NCBI GenBank assembly: GCA_040255525.1
Contig: JBDZVD010000018.1
Coordinates: 12,775 to 76,774 of the forward strand
Source of the DNA: Rugosimonospora sp040255525
GTDB lineage: Bacteria > Actinomycetota > Actinomycetes > Mycobacteriales > Micromonosporaceae
Reading direction: 5' to 3'
Length of the DNA stretch: 64,000 nucleotides
Shown here piece after piece: positions 36,367 through 44,858 of the stretch. Each line of letters begins with the position of its first letter. The stretch's first letter is position 1. A program made the position numbers and the translations under genes. The notes below the pieces were generated by a model that saw nothing but the letters and a program-made list of their open reading frames with translations, was not told the origin of the DNA and searched no databases.

Positions 36367-36891
36367 ATGGATCCGGTGCTGCTGCGCGAGGCGATGTCCT
36401 ACCGCGCGGTGGGGATCGCCGTGGCGACCACGCGCGATCCCTCTGGCATGGACGTGGCCCTCACCGCGAGTTCGTTCGCGGCCGTGTCGCTGGATCCGCC
36501 GCTGACAGTCATCGGGGTACGGCGTGCCGGCCGCTTCCAGGGCGCGTTGCTGGCCCGGCGCCGCTGGGCCGTGACGCTGCTGGCCGGCGACCAGGAGTTG
36601 ATCGCGGCCACCTTCGCCCGACCCCGCACCGAGCACCGCCCGGAGGATCTGGAACGCTGGCCGACCCGGCGGATGCCCGGCGGATCCCTGGTGTTCACCG
36701 CCGGCCTGGCCGCGGTCGAGTGCGTGCTGGCCGGCACCGTCGACGCCGGCACCGCCACTCTCGTGATCGGGCAGGTGACCTCGGCCGTCCGCGGTACCGG
36801 CGAGGATCCATTGCTTTACTTCCGCCGCGCTTACCGGGTGATGCGCGGTGCCCCGATCGCCGAGGCGGCGTCGGCGCGCTCACTGGGCTGA
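36367..36891 (+). CDS. Flavin reductase-like protein (FMN-binding split barrel)
   Basis: A 174-residue protein of the HpaC-like flavin reductase family: MSYRAVGIAVATTRDPSGMD, ALTASSFAAVSLDPPLTVIG and RRRWAVTLLAGDQELIAATF are the characteristic strands. It reduces FMN or FAD with NAD(P)H and passes it to a partner. The likely clients are the luciferase-like monooxygenase at 46452 or the SagB-type dehydrogenases. It is the last gene of the rightward operon. ATG 36367 is chosen; GTG codons 3 and 9 bases upstream are possible alternatives. Confidence 0.82.
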   Translation: MDPVLLREAMSYRAVGIAVATTRDPSGMDVALTASSFAAVSLDPPLTVIGVRRAGRFQGALLARRRWAVTLLAGDQELIAATFARPRTEHRPEDLERWPTRRMPGGSLVFTAGLAAVECVLAGTVDAGTATLVIGQVTSAVRGTGEDPLLYFRRAYRVMRGAPIAEAASARSLG

Positions 36892-36922
36892 GTGGGACCG
36901 GGCCCCGCCACACGGCGTCGCC

Positions 36923-38440
36923 TCACTGCGAGTCCGGCGGCTCCAGCCGGGGGAAAACCGGTCCGGCCGCAGGAACCGTGCCGCCACCGTCGCCGCACTG
37001 CGCAGCGATGCGCGCCGCCGCCTGCGGCAGGAACGGGTCGAGGTGCCGGCCCAGATCGCGGCAGGTGTCGACCAGTTCGCCCAGTACCGCGTCGAGCGCG
37101 ACCGAGGCCGCCGGATCGCTCCGCGCGGCCTTGGCCAGCTCCCAGGGGCGCACCGCCTCGACGTAGCGGTTGCCCTCGTCGCCGATGCGCACGACCGCCT
37201 CGGTGGCCCGCCGGAAGTCGAACGCGTCGAGCGAGCTCGCGATCGTGGCGCCCGCCTCGGCCCGGACCGCCCGCAGCTGCGCCGCCGCGGTACCGTCCGC
37301 GCGCGCCTGGGGGATCCGGCCGGCACGGTACCGGTTGACCATCGACACTGTCCGGTTCACCAGGTTACCGATGTTGTTCGCGAGGTCCTCGTTGACGCGC
37401 GCCACCATTCGGGCGACGGTGAAGTCGGTGTCGCCGCTGCGTGCCACCTCGCGTACGAACCACCAGCGCAGCGGGTCGGTGCCGTAGCGCTCGGCAAGCT
37501 CTACCGGGTCGGCGGCACCGCTCACCGACTTGCTGATCTTCGCGCCGTCCGCGGTGAGGTACTCGTGCACGAAGATCACGTCGGGCAGCGCGAGGCCGGT
37601 CGACAGCAGAATCGCCGGCCAGTACACGGCGTGGAAGCGGATGATGCCCTTACCGATGACGTGCACCCGCTCAGCGTGGTTCCACCACCGGTCGAAGGAG
37701 TCCGGGTCGTTGGCGTACCCAGGGGCGGAGATGTAGTTGGCCAGCGCGTCGTACCACACGTAGATGACCTGGTCGGGATCGCCCGGGACGGGGATGCCCC
37801 AGCCCCGCGCCCGGGCGGTGCTGCGCGAGACGCTGAAATCCTCCAGGCCGGCCTCGATGAATGCGAGCACCTCGCGCTTGCGCGTGGCCGGCTCGACGCG
37901 CAGCCGATCCGTCGCGATCAGCTCGGCCAGCTGGGCCTGGTAGCGACTCAGCCGGAAGAACCAGTTGTCCTCCTCGACCTGCTCCGGCAGCGTGCCGTGC
38001 TCCGCGCACCGCCCGTCTGCGGTCAGCTCGTCGCGGGTGTAGAACTGCTCGCAGCCCACACAGTACAGACCCGAGTAGGACGCGCGGTAGAAGTCGTCGC
38101 GCGCCGCGCTGAGCGCCCACAGCTTTTCCACGGCCGGCCGGTGCCGCGGGTCGGTCGCGGTGCGGATGAAGTCGTCGAACGACAGGTCCAGCGATTCGCG
38201 CAGGGCGGAGAAGCGCTGCGCGATCTGGTTGACGTATGCAAGGGGGCTGACCCCGGCCGCCTCGGCACTCTGCACGTTCTTCAGCGCGTTGTCGTCGGTA
38301 CCGGTCTGGAAGCGGACCTCGTCGCCGCGTTGCCGTCGGTGCCGGGCCAGCACGTCGGCCTGGACGAGTTCCAGCGCGTGGCCGACGTGCGGACGGCCGT
38401 TGACGTAAGGGATCGCGGTCATGACATTGAACCGTGCCAC
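36923..38440 (-). CDS. metG: Methionyl-tRNA synthetase, cluster-associated copy
   Basis: A 505-residue class I aminoacyl-tRNA synthetase. HIGH is HVGH at residues 18-21, KMSKS is KISKS at 301-305, and the single zinc knuckle is C127, C130, C145, H148, as in type 2 MetRS. The usual TGTDEHGLK motif reads TGTDDNALK (residues 47-54), altering residues beside the active site. The GTG start has GGAGG five bases before it. Being inside a biosynthetic locus, it is either an inhibitor-resistant duplicate for self-protection or a source of Met-tRNA for a tRNA-dependent step. The gene converges with the RiPP operon, with 31 bp between. If this were the only MetRS of the cell, these ideas would fail. Confidence 0.9.
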   Translation of the reverse strand: MARFNVMTAIPYVNGRPHVGHALELVQADVLARHRRQRGDEVRFQTGTDDNALKNVQSAEAAGVSPLAYVNQIAQRFSALRESLDLSFDDFIRTATDPRHRPAVEKLWALSAARDDFYRASYSGLYCVGCEQFYTRDELTADGRCAEHGTLPEQVEEDNWFFRLSRYQAQLAELIATDRLRVEPATRKREVLAFIEAGLEDFSVSRSTARARGWGIPVPGDPDQVIYVWYDALANYISAPGYANDPDSFDRWWNHAERVHVIGKGIIRFHAVYWPAILLSTGLALPDVIFVHEYLTADGAKISKSVSGAADPVELAERYGTDPLRWWFVREVARSGDTDFTVARMVARVNEDLANNIGNLVNRTVSMVNRYRAGRIPQARADGTAAAQLRAVRAEAGATIASSLDAFDFRRATEAVVRIGDEGNRYVEAVRPWELAKAARSDPAASVALDAVLGELVDTCRDLGRHLDPFLPQAAARIAAQCGDGGGTVPAAGPVFPRLEPPDSQ

Positions 38441-38507
38441 GGAGACCTCCGGTCATGATGCTTCGGTCACGACGGCGGCCGGCGGAGAATCCCGTGGACA
38501 CGGCAAC

Positions 38508-38530
38508 GGCCCCGAACCTCCGCCGGGGCC
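38508..38530 (-). promoter_or_regulatory. Hairpin in the metG leader region
   Basis: GGCCCCG and CGGGGCC pair over 7 bp around a 9-base loop, about 70 bp upstream of the MetRS start. No T-box consensus (TGGNACCGCG-like) was found, and no T-tract follows, so this is not a convincing T-box. The rest of the 296-bp gap to the XRE gene holds nothing else I can name. Confidence 0.3.
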
Positions 38531-38736
38531 GACGAGTCTTTGGTGACGTCAGTCGATTAGATGCCCCGGTCCCGAGGCATCTTCATTCGCGTGGTCAATG
38601 GCGTCACGCACCACAGCATACCCGTATCGGCGCCACCCGGAGGGGCCGAAGTCTGTTCGGGTTCATCACGGCTTCGATTGAGCGCTATAACTGACGGCGA
38701 ACCGCGATTGTTCGACTGTGCGTCGAGGGGAGCGCT

Positions 38737-40362
38737 ATGTCGCGAGTGGCGGGATCGGCGGGGCTTCAGTTGGCGCGGCTGTTACGGGAGCTGCGACGGC
38801 GATCGGCACTGACCCAGGAGGCACTGGCGGAGGCGGCCGGCTTGAGCGTCCGGACCGTCCGCAATGTGGAAAGCGGCAAGGGGCACCCGCCACAGTCCAG
38901 ATCGGTACGGCAGATCGCCGGCGCGCTGCGCCTCGACGCCAGCCAGTACGCCGAGCTGCTGGACGCGGCGGCGGCCGCCCGGTTTGACCGGCGTCACCGC
39001 GGCTGGCGCCCGGCGGTCGCGCCAGTCCCGAGCCACACCACGGATCGCGTCGGCGAACCGCTCATCGGACGCGACGACGTGGTCGACGCGATCAGCGCGA
39101 TCCTGCGCGCGCGGCCGTGTCTGGTGTCAATTACCGGACTGTCGGGAATCGGCAAGACGAGCGTCGCCGCGGCTGTCGCCGAGCGGGTGGGCGACCAGTT
39201 CACCGACGGCACCATCTGGGTGAAGCTGCGGTCGCGGCGGGACCTGCCGGCAATCTGCCAGGCCGTCGCCGAGGCGGCCCGGCAACCTGACCTCGCCTCG
39301 CTGGCCGCCGAGTTCGGTGGGCGCAGGGCTCTGCTGGTCATCGACGGCATCGAGTACGCCGAGCAGGTCGCCGCCGGGCTCGCCGAGCTGCGGGCCACCT
39401 GCCCCAGCCTGCACATCCTGGTGACCGGGCGGCGTCCAACCGGGGCCACCGATGAGTATCAGTGGGTCCTCGGTCCGCTGGCCGTGCCAGCCGAGGGCGC
39501 GTGCGACACCAGCACGCTGGGCAACGTGCCAGCCGTCGCGATGTTCGTCGACCGGCTGCTACGCCGGCGCCCTGACTATCGGCTCACCGACGACGGGCCG
39601 GCCGTCGCCGCCCTGGCGCGGCTGTTCGAAGGCGTTCCGCTGGCGCTGGAACTCGCCGCCGGATGGGGCCGTCTGCTGAGCCCGCGTGACCTGCTCGACC
39701 ACTACCGGTCGCGCAGGCTCGACCTCGCCTGGCCCGGTCGCGGGCCGGGAACGCTGCGCGAGGCGCTGGCCGAGAGCTGGAGCCTGCTGTCCGACGACGA
39801 CCAGTGGCGCCTCGCCGAGCTGGCGCTGTTGGTCCGGTCGTGGCCGCTTGAGCTCGCGCGCGACTACCTCGATCAGACCGACGACGTGGACGCGTTCGTG
39901 GACCAGGTTTCCGCCATGGGACTCGTGCGGACCGTGCCGGACGCCGGTAGCATCCGCTTCCACCTTCCCGAAAGCGTCCGCGAGTTCGGTCTGGAACATC
40001 TGGCCGCCTCCGCCCGGCTGGCCAGCGCGCGCGAGCGCCACGCTCGGGTGATCCTGCGTCGGGCGGGCAACCTGGCCCGACAACTCACCCGGCCCGACCA
40101 CGCGGCCGGGATGGAAGAGCTGTACCAGCTGGGCGGCGACATCGGGGAGGCTCTGGCCTGGGCGGCGGAGCAGCACGACGCCATCGGGCTGGAAACGGCT
40201 GCGGCACCCGGCCGCTACTGGCGAGCACGCGGACGAGCCGCCGAGGGCGTCGCCTGGATCAAGCAACTGCTCGCCGACGCGGCGCCTGCGAGCATCGCGT
40301 GCCGTCAGGTTGAAACGGCCCGGCTGCTAGGGCCTGTGTCGAAGTCGGCTGAGGGCGGCTGA
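38737..40362 (+). CDS. XRE/NB-ARC (AfsR-like) regulator, C-terminally truncated
   Basis: 541 codons. The N-terminal XRE helix-turn-helix is LTQEALAEAAGLSVRTVRNV. The NTPase domain has Walker A GLSGIGKTS and Walker B ALLVIDGIE, and a winged-helix part follows. Intact homologues carry a TPR array of several hundred residues after this; here the frame ends with TARLLGPVSKSAEGG, where IS-end-like sequence starts. Loss of the TPR sensor may leave a dead or constitutively altered regulator. A TPR scrap at 16970 might derive from a similar gene. Confidence 0.82.
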   Translation: MSRVAGSAGLQLARLLRELRRRSALTQEALAEAAGLSVRTVRNVESGKGHPPQSRSVRQIAGALRLDASQYAELLDAAAAARFDRRHRGWRPAVAPVPSHTTDRVGEPLIGRDDVVDAISAILRARPCLVSITGLSGIGKTSVAAAVAERVGDQFTDGTIWVKLRSRRDLPAICQAVAEAARQPDLASLAAEFGGRRALLVIDGIEYAEQVAAGLAELRATCPSLHILVTGRRPTGATDEYQWVLGPLAVPAEGACDTSTLGNVPAVAMFVDRLLRRRPDYRLTDDGPAVAALARLFEGVPLALELAAGWGRLLSPRDLLDHYRSRRLDLAWPGRGPGTLREALAESWSLLSDDDQWRLAELALLVRSWPLELARDYLDQTDDVDAFVDQVSAMGLVRTVPDAGSIRFHLPESVREFGLEHLAASARLASARERHARVILRRAGNLARQLTRPDHAAGMEELYQLGGDIGEALAWAAEQHDAIGLETAAAPGRYWRARGRAAEGVAWIKQLLADAAPASIACRQVETARLLGPVSKSAEGG

Positions 40363-40463
40363 GCTGGCTTGATGTGATTGCCGCGGATCGGAGATCGAAA
40401 AACGTGGTCAGATCGCTTGGGCGAGTTCGGTGAACGCAGCGGTGACCCGCGTAGCCGCTGAAT
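40330..40463 (-). mobile_element. Relic of an IS end
   Basis: GGGCCTGTGTCGAAGTCGGC at 40330 resembles the terminal repeat of common actinobacterial IS elements, and it is exactly where the XRE/NB-ARC gene loses homology. On the minus strand a short frame ending RVTAAFTELAQAI stops at 40408, as the end of a transposase-like ORF would. Only about 130 bp remain between the regulator and the decarboxylase gene. Confidence 0.4.
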
Positions 40464-41678
40464 TCAACCCGGGATCGGCACGTGGCGGTTGGTCAGCCGC
40501 CAACTACCCACCTGACGGCCGCCGTCCAGCACCACCTCGACGGGGGCGGGGCGGCTCAGGAACGAGGTGAGGCTGGCGGTCAGGCCGTACGCGCCGACGT
40601 TGGGTACGCACAGCAGATCCCCCACGCGGGGCTCCCGCACCGGCGTGTGCACGGCGAGCCGGTCCAGCGGGGTACACAGCGGGCCCATGACGTCCACAGT
40701 GACCTCTGGTCGGTCCTCGCTCGCGCTGAGGTTGCGGAACCCGGTGGCCGGACGAAGTACCCGGCCCAGGCCCGCCATGCCACCCAGGACGTTGATGCCG
40801 GCGTCCACCACGACGACCGTGCGACCGGGCCGCGCCTTGACGTCCATCACGGAGGTCAGCAGCCAGCCGGACTCGGCGGTGAGCCGCCGCCCCGACTCGA
40901 ACCACGGTACCGGCGCAGGTCCCGTACCCCAGCCGTCGATCAGCGCGGCGAGCGGCTCGGCGAGGGCGCGCAGCGGTTCGCCGGTACCGGGGGCGGCGTA
41001 GGGCCAGGCGAACCCTCCTCCCAGGTCGGCAACGGCCGGCGTCACTCCGGCCTCCGCGCACACCCCCTCCACGACCTGCCGAGCGCGGGCGAAACCGTCC
41101 AGCAGAGCCTCCACGCCGGCGATCTGCGAGCCCAGGTACGCATGGAAGCCGTGCAGGGACACGCCCGGGGGCAGGTTACGACATGCGGCGACCGCATCGG
41201 CCGGGAGGAAGCCGAACTGCCGCCCGTCCACCATGGACAGCCCGGACGCGACGCCCTCCCCGGGCTGCAGGCGCAGCAGGACCGCCGCTTCGCGCCCGGC
41301 GGTCGCCGCCGCGTCGCCGAGCCGGCGCAGGTCCACGGCCGACTCGCAGGAGAAGGTACCGACGCCCAAGGCCAGCGCGTGCCCGATCTCGGCCGGCGTC
41401 TTGCCAGGCCCGGTGTACAGCATTTCGGCCGCTGCGAAACCAGCGTCGAGCGCGGCCTGCAGCTCGCCGGGGGAGGAGACCTCCGCGCGGCAGCCGGCCT
41501 CCCGCAGCTGCGCGCCGACCGCCGGCAGCGGGTTCGCCTTCACCGAATACAACAGCTGCGCGCCGGGCGGCAACGCTCCCCGCAGTTCGGCGGCGCGAGA
41601 GCGGACCGCGTCGAGTTCGTACACGTAGAGCGGGGTGCCATGGTCTGCCGCAGCCTTCCGCAGGTCATTGTCGATCAC
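40464..41678 (-). CDS. PLP-dependent decarboxylase (fold III; VinO/BtrK-like)
   Basis: A 404-residue alanine-racemase-fold decarboxylase. The PLP Lys is in LLYSVKANPLP (about K48), the PLP-phosphate site in ADLGGGFAWP, and the dimer-partner motif MGPLCTPLDRLA with NVGAYGLTASLTSF closes the active site. This family includes LysA and the carrier-protein-dependent BtrK and VinO. With a nearby ACP, an AMP ligase and glutamate mutase, the best reading is decarboxylation of 3-methylaspartyl-ACP to 3-aminoisobutyryl-ACP, as VinO does. It is last in the operon starting at 46384. Confidence 0.82.
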   Translation of the reverse strand: MIDNDLRKAAADHGTPLYVYELDAVRSRAAELRGALPPGAQLLYSVKANPLPAVGAQLREAGCRAEVSSPGELQAALDAGFAAAEMLYTGPGKTPAEIGHALALGVGTFSCESAVDLRRLGDAAATAGREAAVLLRLQPGEGVASGLSMVDGRQFGFLPADAVAACRNLPPGVSLHGFHAYLGSQIAGVEALLDGFARARQVVEGVCAEAGVTPAVADLGGGFAWPYAAPGTGEPLRALAEPLAALIDGWGTGPAPVPWFESGRRLTAESGWLLTSVMDVKARPGRTVVVVDAGINVLGGMAGLGRVLRPATGFRNLSASEDRPEVTVDVMGPLCTPLDRLAVHTPVREPRVGDLLCVPNVGAYGLTASLTSFLSRPAPVEVVLDGGRQVGSWRLTNRHVPIPG

Positions 41679-41756
41679 CGTGCCGGTCTCCCTACGTCGA
41701 TTTCCTGCGACCAGACACTGTAGACAGAGCCGACCACACCCGATTCCCGCCGTTGG

Positions 41757-43130
41757 TCAACCCGCGCTGACCGGCTTGCGCACCGTCGCCACCCGGACCG
41801 GCACGCCGCCCCTGGGCCACATCGTGGCCACTCCGGTCGGCAACACCGCGTCGGCCGCCAGCGACAGCTCGGTGCTGCGGGCGAGTTCGGCGATCAGTGC
41901 CCGCAGTTCCAGCTCCGCGAAGGTGAAACCGATGCAGTGCCGGTAGCCGCCGCCGAAGGGCACCCACGCGTACGGGGCCGGTTCCTGGTGGTCCGGTGCC
42001 GAGCTGTCCCACCGCTTTGGGTCGAAGGTGAGCGCCTGAGGCCACAGTGACGGCAGCCGGTGCGTGACGTACTGCGAGTAGAGAACCTTGGTGCCCTCGG
42101 GAATCAGGTGGCCGGCGAACTCGACGTCCTCGACCGTGGTGCGTCCGGTGAGCACCCCGGGGGTGTAGAGCCGCAGGATCTCCTTGACCGTCCAACCGAC
42201 GTAGTCCATCGCCTCCAGATGCGCGTGGGTCAGCTCATCCTCGCCGGCCACCTCGGCGACCTCGCGGCGGACCCGCTCGTACACCTCGGGATGACGCAGC
42301 AGTGCGTAGACCGCCCAGCCCGCCGCGGAGCTGCTGGAGTCGTACCCCGAGGCGATGAGACTGATCACCTGGTCGCGGACTTCGAGGTCGCTGAGTTGGT
42401 CACCGGCGTAGGTGCAGGAGTTGAGCAGCGCGTCCAGAACGTCGCCGCGGTCCTCCGGTTCCGCGCGCCGCTTCTCGATCTCCGCGCGGACGATGCTGTC
42501 GACGCGACCGCGGGCCGCCATCGCCCGCCGGTAGGCCGTCCCCGGCAGGTCGTGGTCGAAGCGCAGGAACGGCGAGCGGTTGATGTACTTCAGGGCCGTC
42601 TCCAGCTCACGGCCGATCACATCGGTGTGCTCCTTGAGCCGGTCGCCGAACAGCGACCGGATGGCGATGCGTCGGATGCACGACCGTACGCTGGCGAACG
42701 CGTCGACCGTCTCGCCGAGTGGCCACGCCCCGACCATGCGGTGAATCTCGTCGACCATGATCGGCACGTATCGCTGCAGCCGTCGGTACGCGAATGCCGG
42801 CTGGACCAGCGACCGGCGCCGACGGTGGTCGTGCCCGTCGCTGACCACCATCGCGCAGCTGCCCACGACCGGGATCAGCAGGCTGAGCACGTCCCGGGAG
42901 CGAAACCGCGGGTGCGTCGGCGAGTCGTCCAGCAGCAACCTGTTCGCCTCGGCGCCGAACAGCATGACGTAACGGTTGCCGCCGAAACCGAACCCGCACA
43001 CCGGCCCGTACCGGTCGTACAGGTCGAGCAGGGCAGCGTACGGGTTGCCCAGCAGACCCTTCACGTACCGCAGATGGCCCAGTGGGGTGGGGCCCGGCAG
43101 CCGGCCGGATCGGGCAGCCCGTATGGTCAC
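41757..43130 (-). CDS. Cytochrome P450
   Basis: A 457-residue bacterial P450. The heme ligand Cys lies in FGGGYRHCIGF; the ExxR helix is KEILRLY; the I-helix segment is IASGYDSSSSAAGWAVY, where the usual acid-alcohol pair is a run of serines. It hydroxylates or couples a pathway intermediate and needs an external ferredoxin; none is encoded here. The GTG at 43130 has GGAGG six bases upstream, 34 bp after the beta-lactamase-like gene. Confidence 0.9.
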   Translation of the reverse strand: MTIRAARSGRLPGPTPLGHLRYVKGLLGNPYAALLDLYDRYGPVCGFGFGGNRYVMLFGAEANRLLLDDSPTHPRFRSRDVLSLLIPVVGSCAMVVSDGHDHRRRRSLVQPAFAYRRLQRYVPIMVDEIHRMVGAWPLGETVDAFASVRSCIRRIAIRSLFGDRLKEHTDVIGRELETALKYINRSPFLRFDHDLPGTAYRRAMAARGRVDSIVRAEIEKRRAEPEDRGDVLDALLNSCTYAGDQLSDLEVRDQVISLIASGYDSSSSAAGWAVYALLRHPEVYERVRREVAEVAGEDELTHAHLEAMDYVGWTVKEILRLYTPGVLTGRTTVEDVEFAGHLIPEGTKVLYSQYVTHRLPSLWPQALTFDPKRWDSSAPDHQEPAPYAWVPFGGGYRHCIGFTFAELELRALIAELARSTELSLAADAVLPTGVATMWPRGGVPVRVATVRKPVSAG

Positions 43131-43164
43131 CGTGGCCTCCAAGTCAGTGCCGGGTCGGTGCCGC

Positions 43165-44295
43165 TCAGCCGTGGCCGGCCGGCGCGTTGTCGCCGCGCCG
43201 TGTTGAGGGCAACCGGGGCAGGCCGAGATCGTCGTAGAGCGCGCGGACCAGTGCGTAGCGACGGGCAAAGGTCTTCGCGTCGTCCAGGCGGCCGTTCCAA
43301 TACACCGCGACCACCAGGTCGAACAGCGGATCGACGAGCAACGTCGAAGTGTTTCCGCCGGCATGACCGAAGGTGCGGAAGGAGCACCGCCGACCGAAGA
43401 TCGACGGCAGCGTCATGATGCCCAATCCGTACGGGAAGTCGGTGTCACAGATCGACCGTCGCGGCGTACCCGGCCAGTGGGTCGAGGTGAGTGCTTCGAC
43501 GCTGTTGCGGCTGATCACCTGCTGGCCCTGGTGCTGCCCCTTGGCCAGCAGCAGGGCCCCGACGGCCCGCAGTTCACGCATCGTTCCCCAGATGCCCGCC
43601 CCGGGCAACGGCAACGCGGTCACCAGTTGCATGGCGGCCAGGCCATCCTGCTGGTCCGCCGAGGCATGCACGGTGACCGTCCGCTCGGCCGGTGCCGACC
43701 AGTCGGGGCCGAGGGTGGCGGCCAACCCCAGCCGGTCGAACATCGACCGGTAGCTGTCCCCCGGTTGCCCCCCGCTCACCGCGCCGAGCACCCGGTCCAG
43801 CACGAACCAGTTGCTGATCGGGTTGTAAATCATGGCGGTACCGGGCAACACCTCGGTCCGTGCCGCGCAGATCGTCGACCAGATGAGCGCGTCGATGTCT
43901 TCCCAGGAGGACACGTCGGCACCCGCCACATCCAGGTTCATCAGCGGTTCCGGGATGCCGGTGGTGTGGGTGAGCAGGTCGCGTACTCGTACCGCGTCTT
44001 TGCCGCCGCCGGTGAACTCGGGCAGCACGTCCACCACCGCCGCATCGAGGTCCGCCGCGCCGGCCTCCCATGCCGCGGCGAACGCGATCGCGCCGAGCGG
44101 CTTGGAGCAGCAGGTCCACGGAACCATCGTGTCGTTGGTGAGCGCATCGCCGGCACCGTTGTCTCCGGTGGCCAGGTCGGCGACCGTGCCCCGGTAGGAC
44201 ACCGAGAGCTGCACGCCCGTTTCCACACCGCGATCGATCTCCGCGGCGAAGAGTTGCCGCACCGCGCTCAGCTCAAGTCCTGTTGCGACGGTCAT
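43165..44295 (-). CDS. Beta-lactamase-fold protein with Cys in place of the Ser nucleophile
   Basis: A 376-residue protein of the beta-lactamase/class C penicillin-binding family (EstB type), no signal peptide. In the SxxK position it has C62-C63-S64-K65 (WTCCSKPLGAIA), so the normal Ser is Cys while the Lys is kept. The YxN motif is changed (IYNPISNWFVLDRV), while HAG is present (FGHAGGN). Such cytoplasmic members in biosynthetic clusters often act as acyltransferases or esterases on carrier-bound intermediates; a Cys could form a thioester. The start overlaps the small-protein stop (ATGA) immediately behind the ACP, suggesting an ACP-related role. Confidence 0.8.
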   Translation of the reverse strand: MTVATGLELSAVRQLFAAEIDRGVETGVQLSVSYRGTVADLATGDNGAGDALTNDTMVPWTCCSKPLGAIAFAAAWEAGAADLDAAVVDVLPEFTGGGKDAVRVRDLLTHTTGIPEPLMNLDVAGADVSSWEDIDALIWSTICAARTEVLPGTAMIYNPISNWFVLDRVLGAVSGGQPGDSYRSMFDRLGLAATLGPDWSAPAERTVTVHASADQQDGLAAMQLVTALPLPGAGIWGTMRELRAVGALLLAKGQHQGQQVISRNSVEALTSTHWPGTPRRSICDTDFPYGLGIMTLPSIFGRRCSFRTFGHAGGNTSTLLVDPLFDLVVAVYWNGRLDDAKTFARRYALVRALYDDLGLPRLPSTRRGDNAPAGHG

Positions 44296-44549
44296 GAGGG
44301 CGGTACTCCCGTGGCGTCGAGATCGGTGAAGACCTTGGCGTAGACGTCGTGCAGCGAGAGGGCGTCCCAGCGGGCGATCACGTCCGCCTCCACGTCGGCC
44401 GGATGGTCTGCCAGCACGTCGTCGAGCCACGCGAGGACGGCGAACTGACCGGCCGGTACCGCGGCGAGTGGCGTTGTGCCGTCGAGCTGCTCGGTGGTCC
44501 CGAGTAGCGGCTCCACGAATTCCTCGAAGGTCGGCACAGGACGGTTCAC
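44292..44549 (-). CDS. Small acidic protein behind the ACP
   Basis: 85 residues, acidic, mostly helical. It starts MNRPVPTFEEFVEPLLGTTE and ends VYAKVFTDLDATGVPPS. Size and helix pattern resemble a carrier protein, but the DSL/DSM serine for phosphopantetheine is absent. It may be a helper that binds the ACP or its enzymes. Its ATG overlaps the ACP stop (ATGA), and its stop overlaps the next ATG, so it is made in step with both. Confidence 0.6.
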   Translation of the reverse strand: MNRPVPTFEEFVEPLLGTTEQLDGTTPLAAVPAGQFAVLAWLDDVLADHPADVEADVIARWDALSLHDVYAKVFTDLDATGVPPS

Positions 44550-44809
44550 GATGCGGCCACCATCGAACGCACGACCGCCTCCAGCGTGGAAAAGGTGGCG
44601 AAGGTCTCCCTCACCAATAGTTCCTCGGGGAACTGCCGGTCGAACGTCTCCTCGATATCCAACACCACCTCAATCGCCGTCATCGAGTCCAGACCGAGGT
44701 CGGTCAGGGTCGAGCCAGACCAGTCACCATCGGAGGGAACGCGGCGCAGGTGGCGAGTGAGTACGTCGATCAGAGTGCTCGGCAAACTAGCCGTGCCCGA
44801 ACCAGCCAT
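44546..44809 (-). CDS. Acyl carrier protein
   Basis: An 87-residue free-standing carrier protein. Phosphopantetheine attaches to the Ser of LTDLGLDSMTAIEVVLDIEE. The four-helix pattern and acidic surface are typical. AAGGGG lies before the ATG. With the AMP ligase at 49909 it would carry 3-methylaspartate, and the decarboxylase at 40464 would act on this thioester, matching VinL in vicenistatin-type pathways. No PKS or NRPS is present to take the product, so the two ATP-grasp or GNAT enzymes, or the Cys-type beta-lactamase-fold protein, are candidates for the release step. Confidence 0.9.
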   Translation of the reverse strand: MAGSGTASLPSTLIDVLTRHLRRVPSDGDWSGSTLTDLGLDSMTAIEVVLDIEETFDRQFPEELLVRETFATFSTLEAVVRSMVAAS

Positions 44810-44858
44810 GCCAGCCCCTTGCGCGAGAACGACGTTGGGAGCGGTGCCGCAGCAAATA

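Noticed and set aside
38441..38736. T-box leader in front of metG
   Set aside because: A hairpin is present, but no TGGNACCGCG-like T-box sequence or specifier loop was found.
43373..44343. Open plus-strand frames opposite the beta-lactamase-fold gene
   Set aside because: Shadow frames without start signals; the minus strand has overlapping starts and recognisable motifs.
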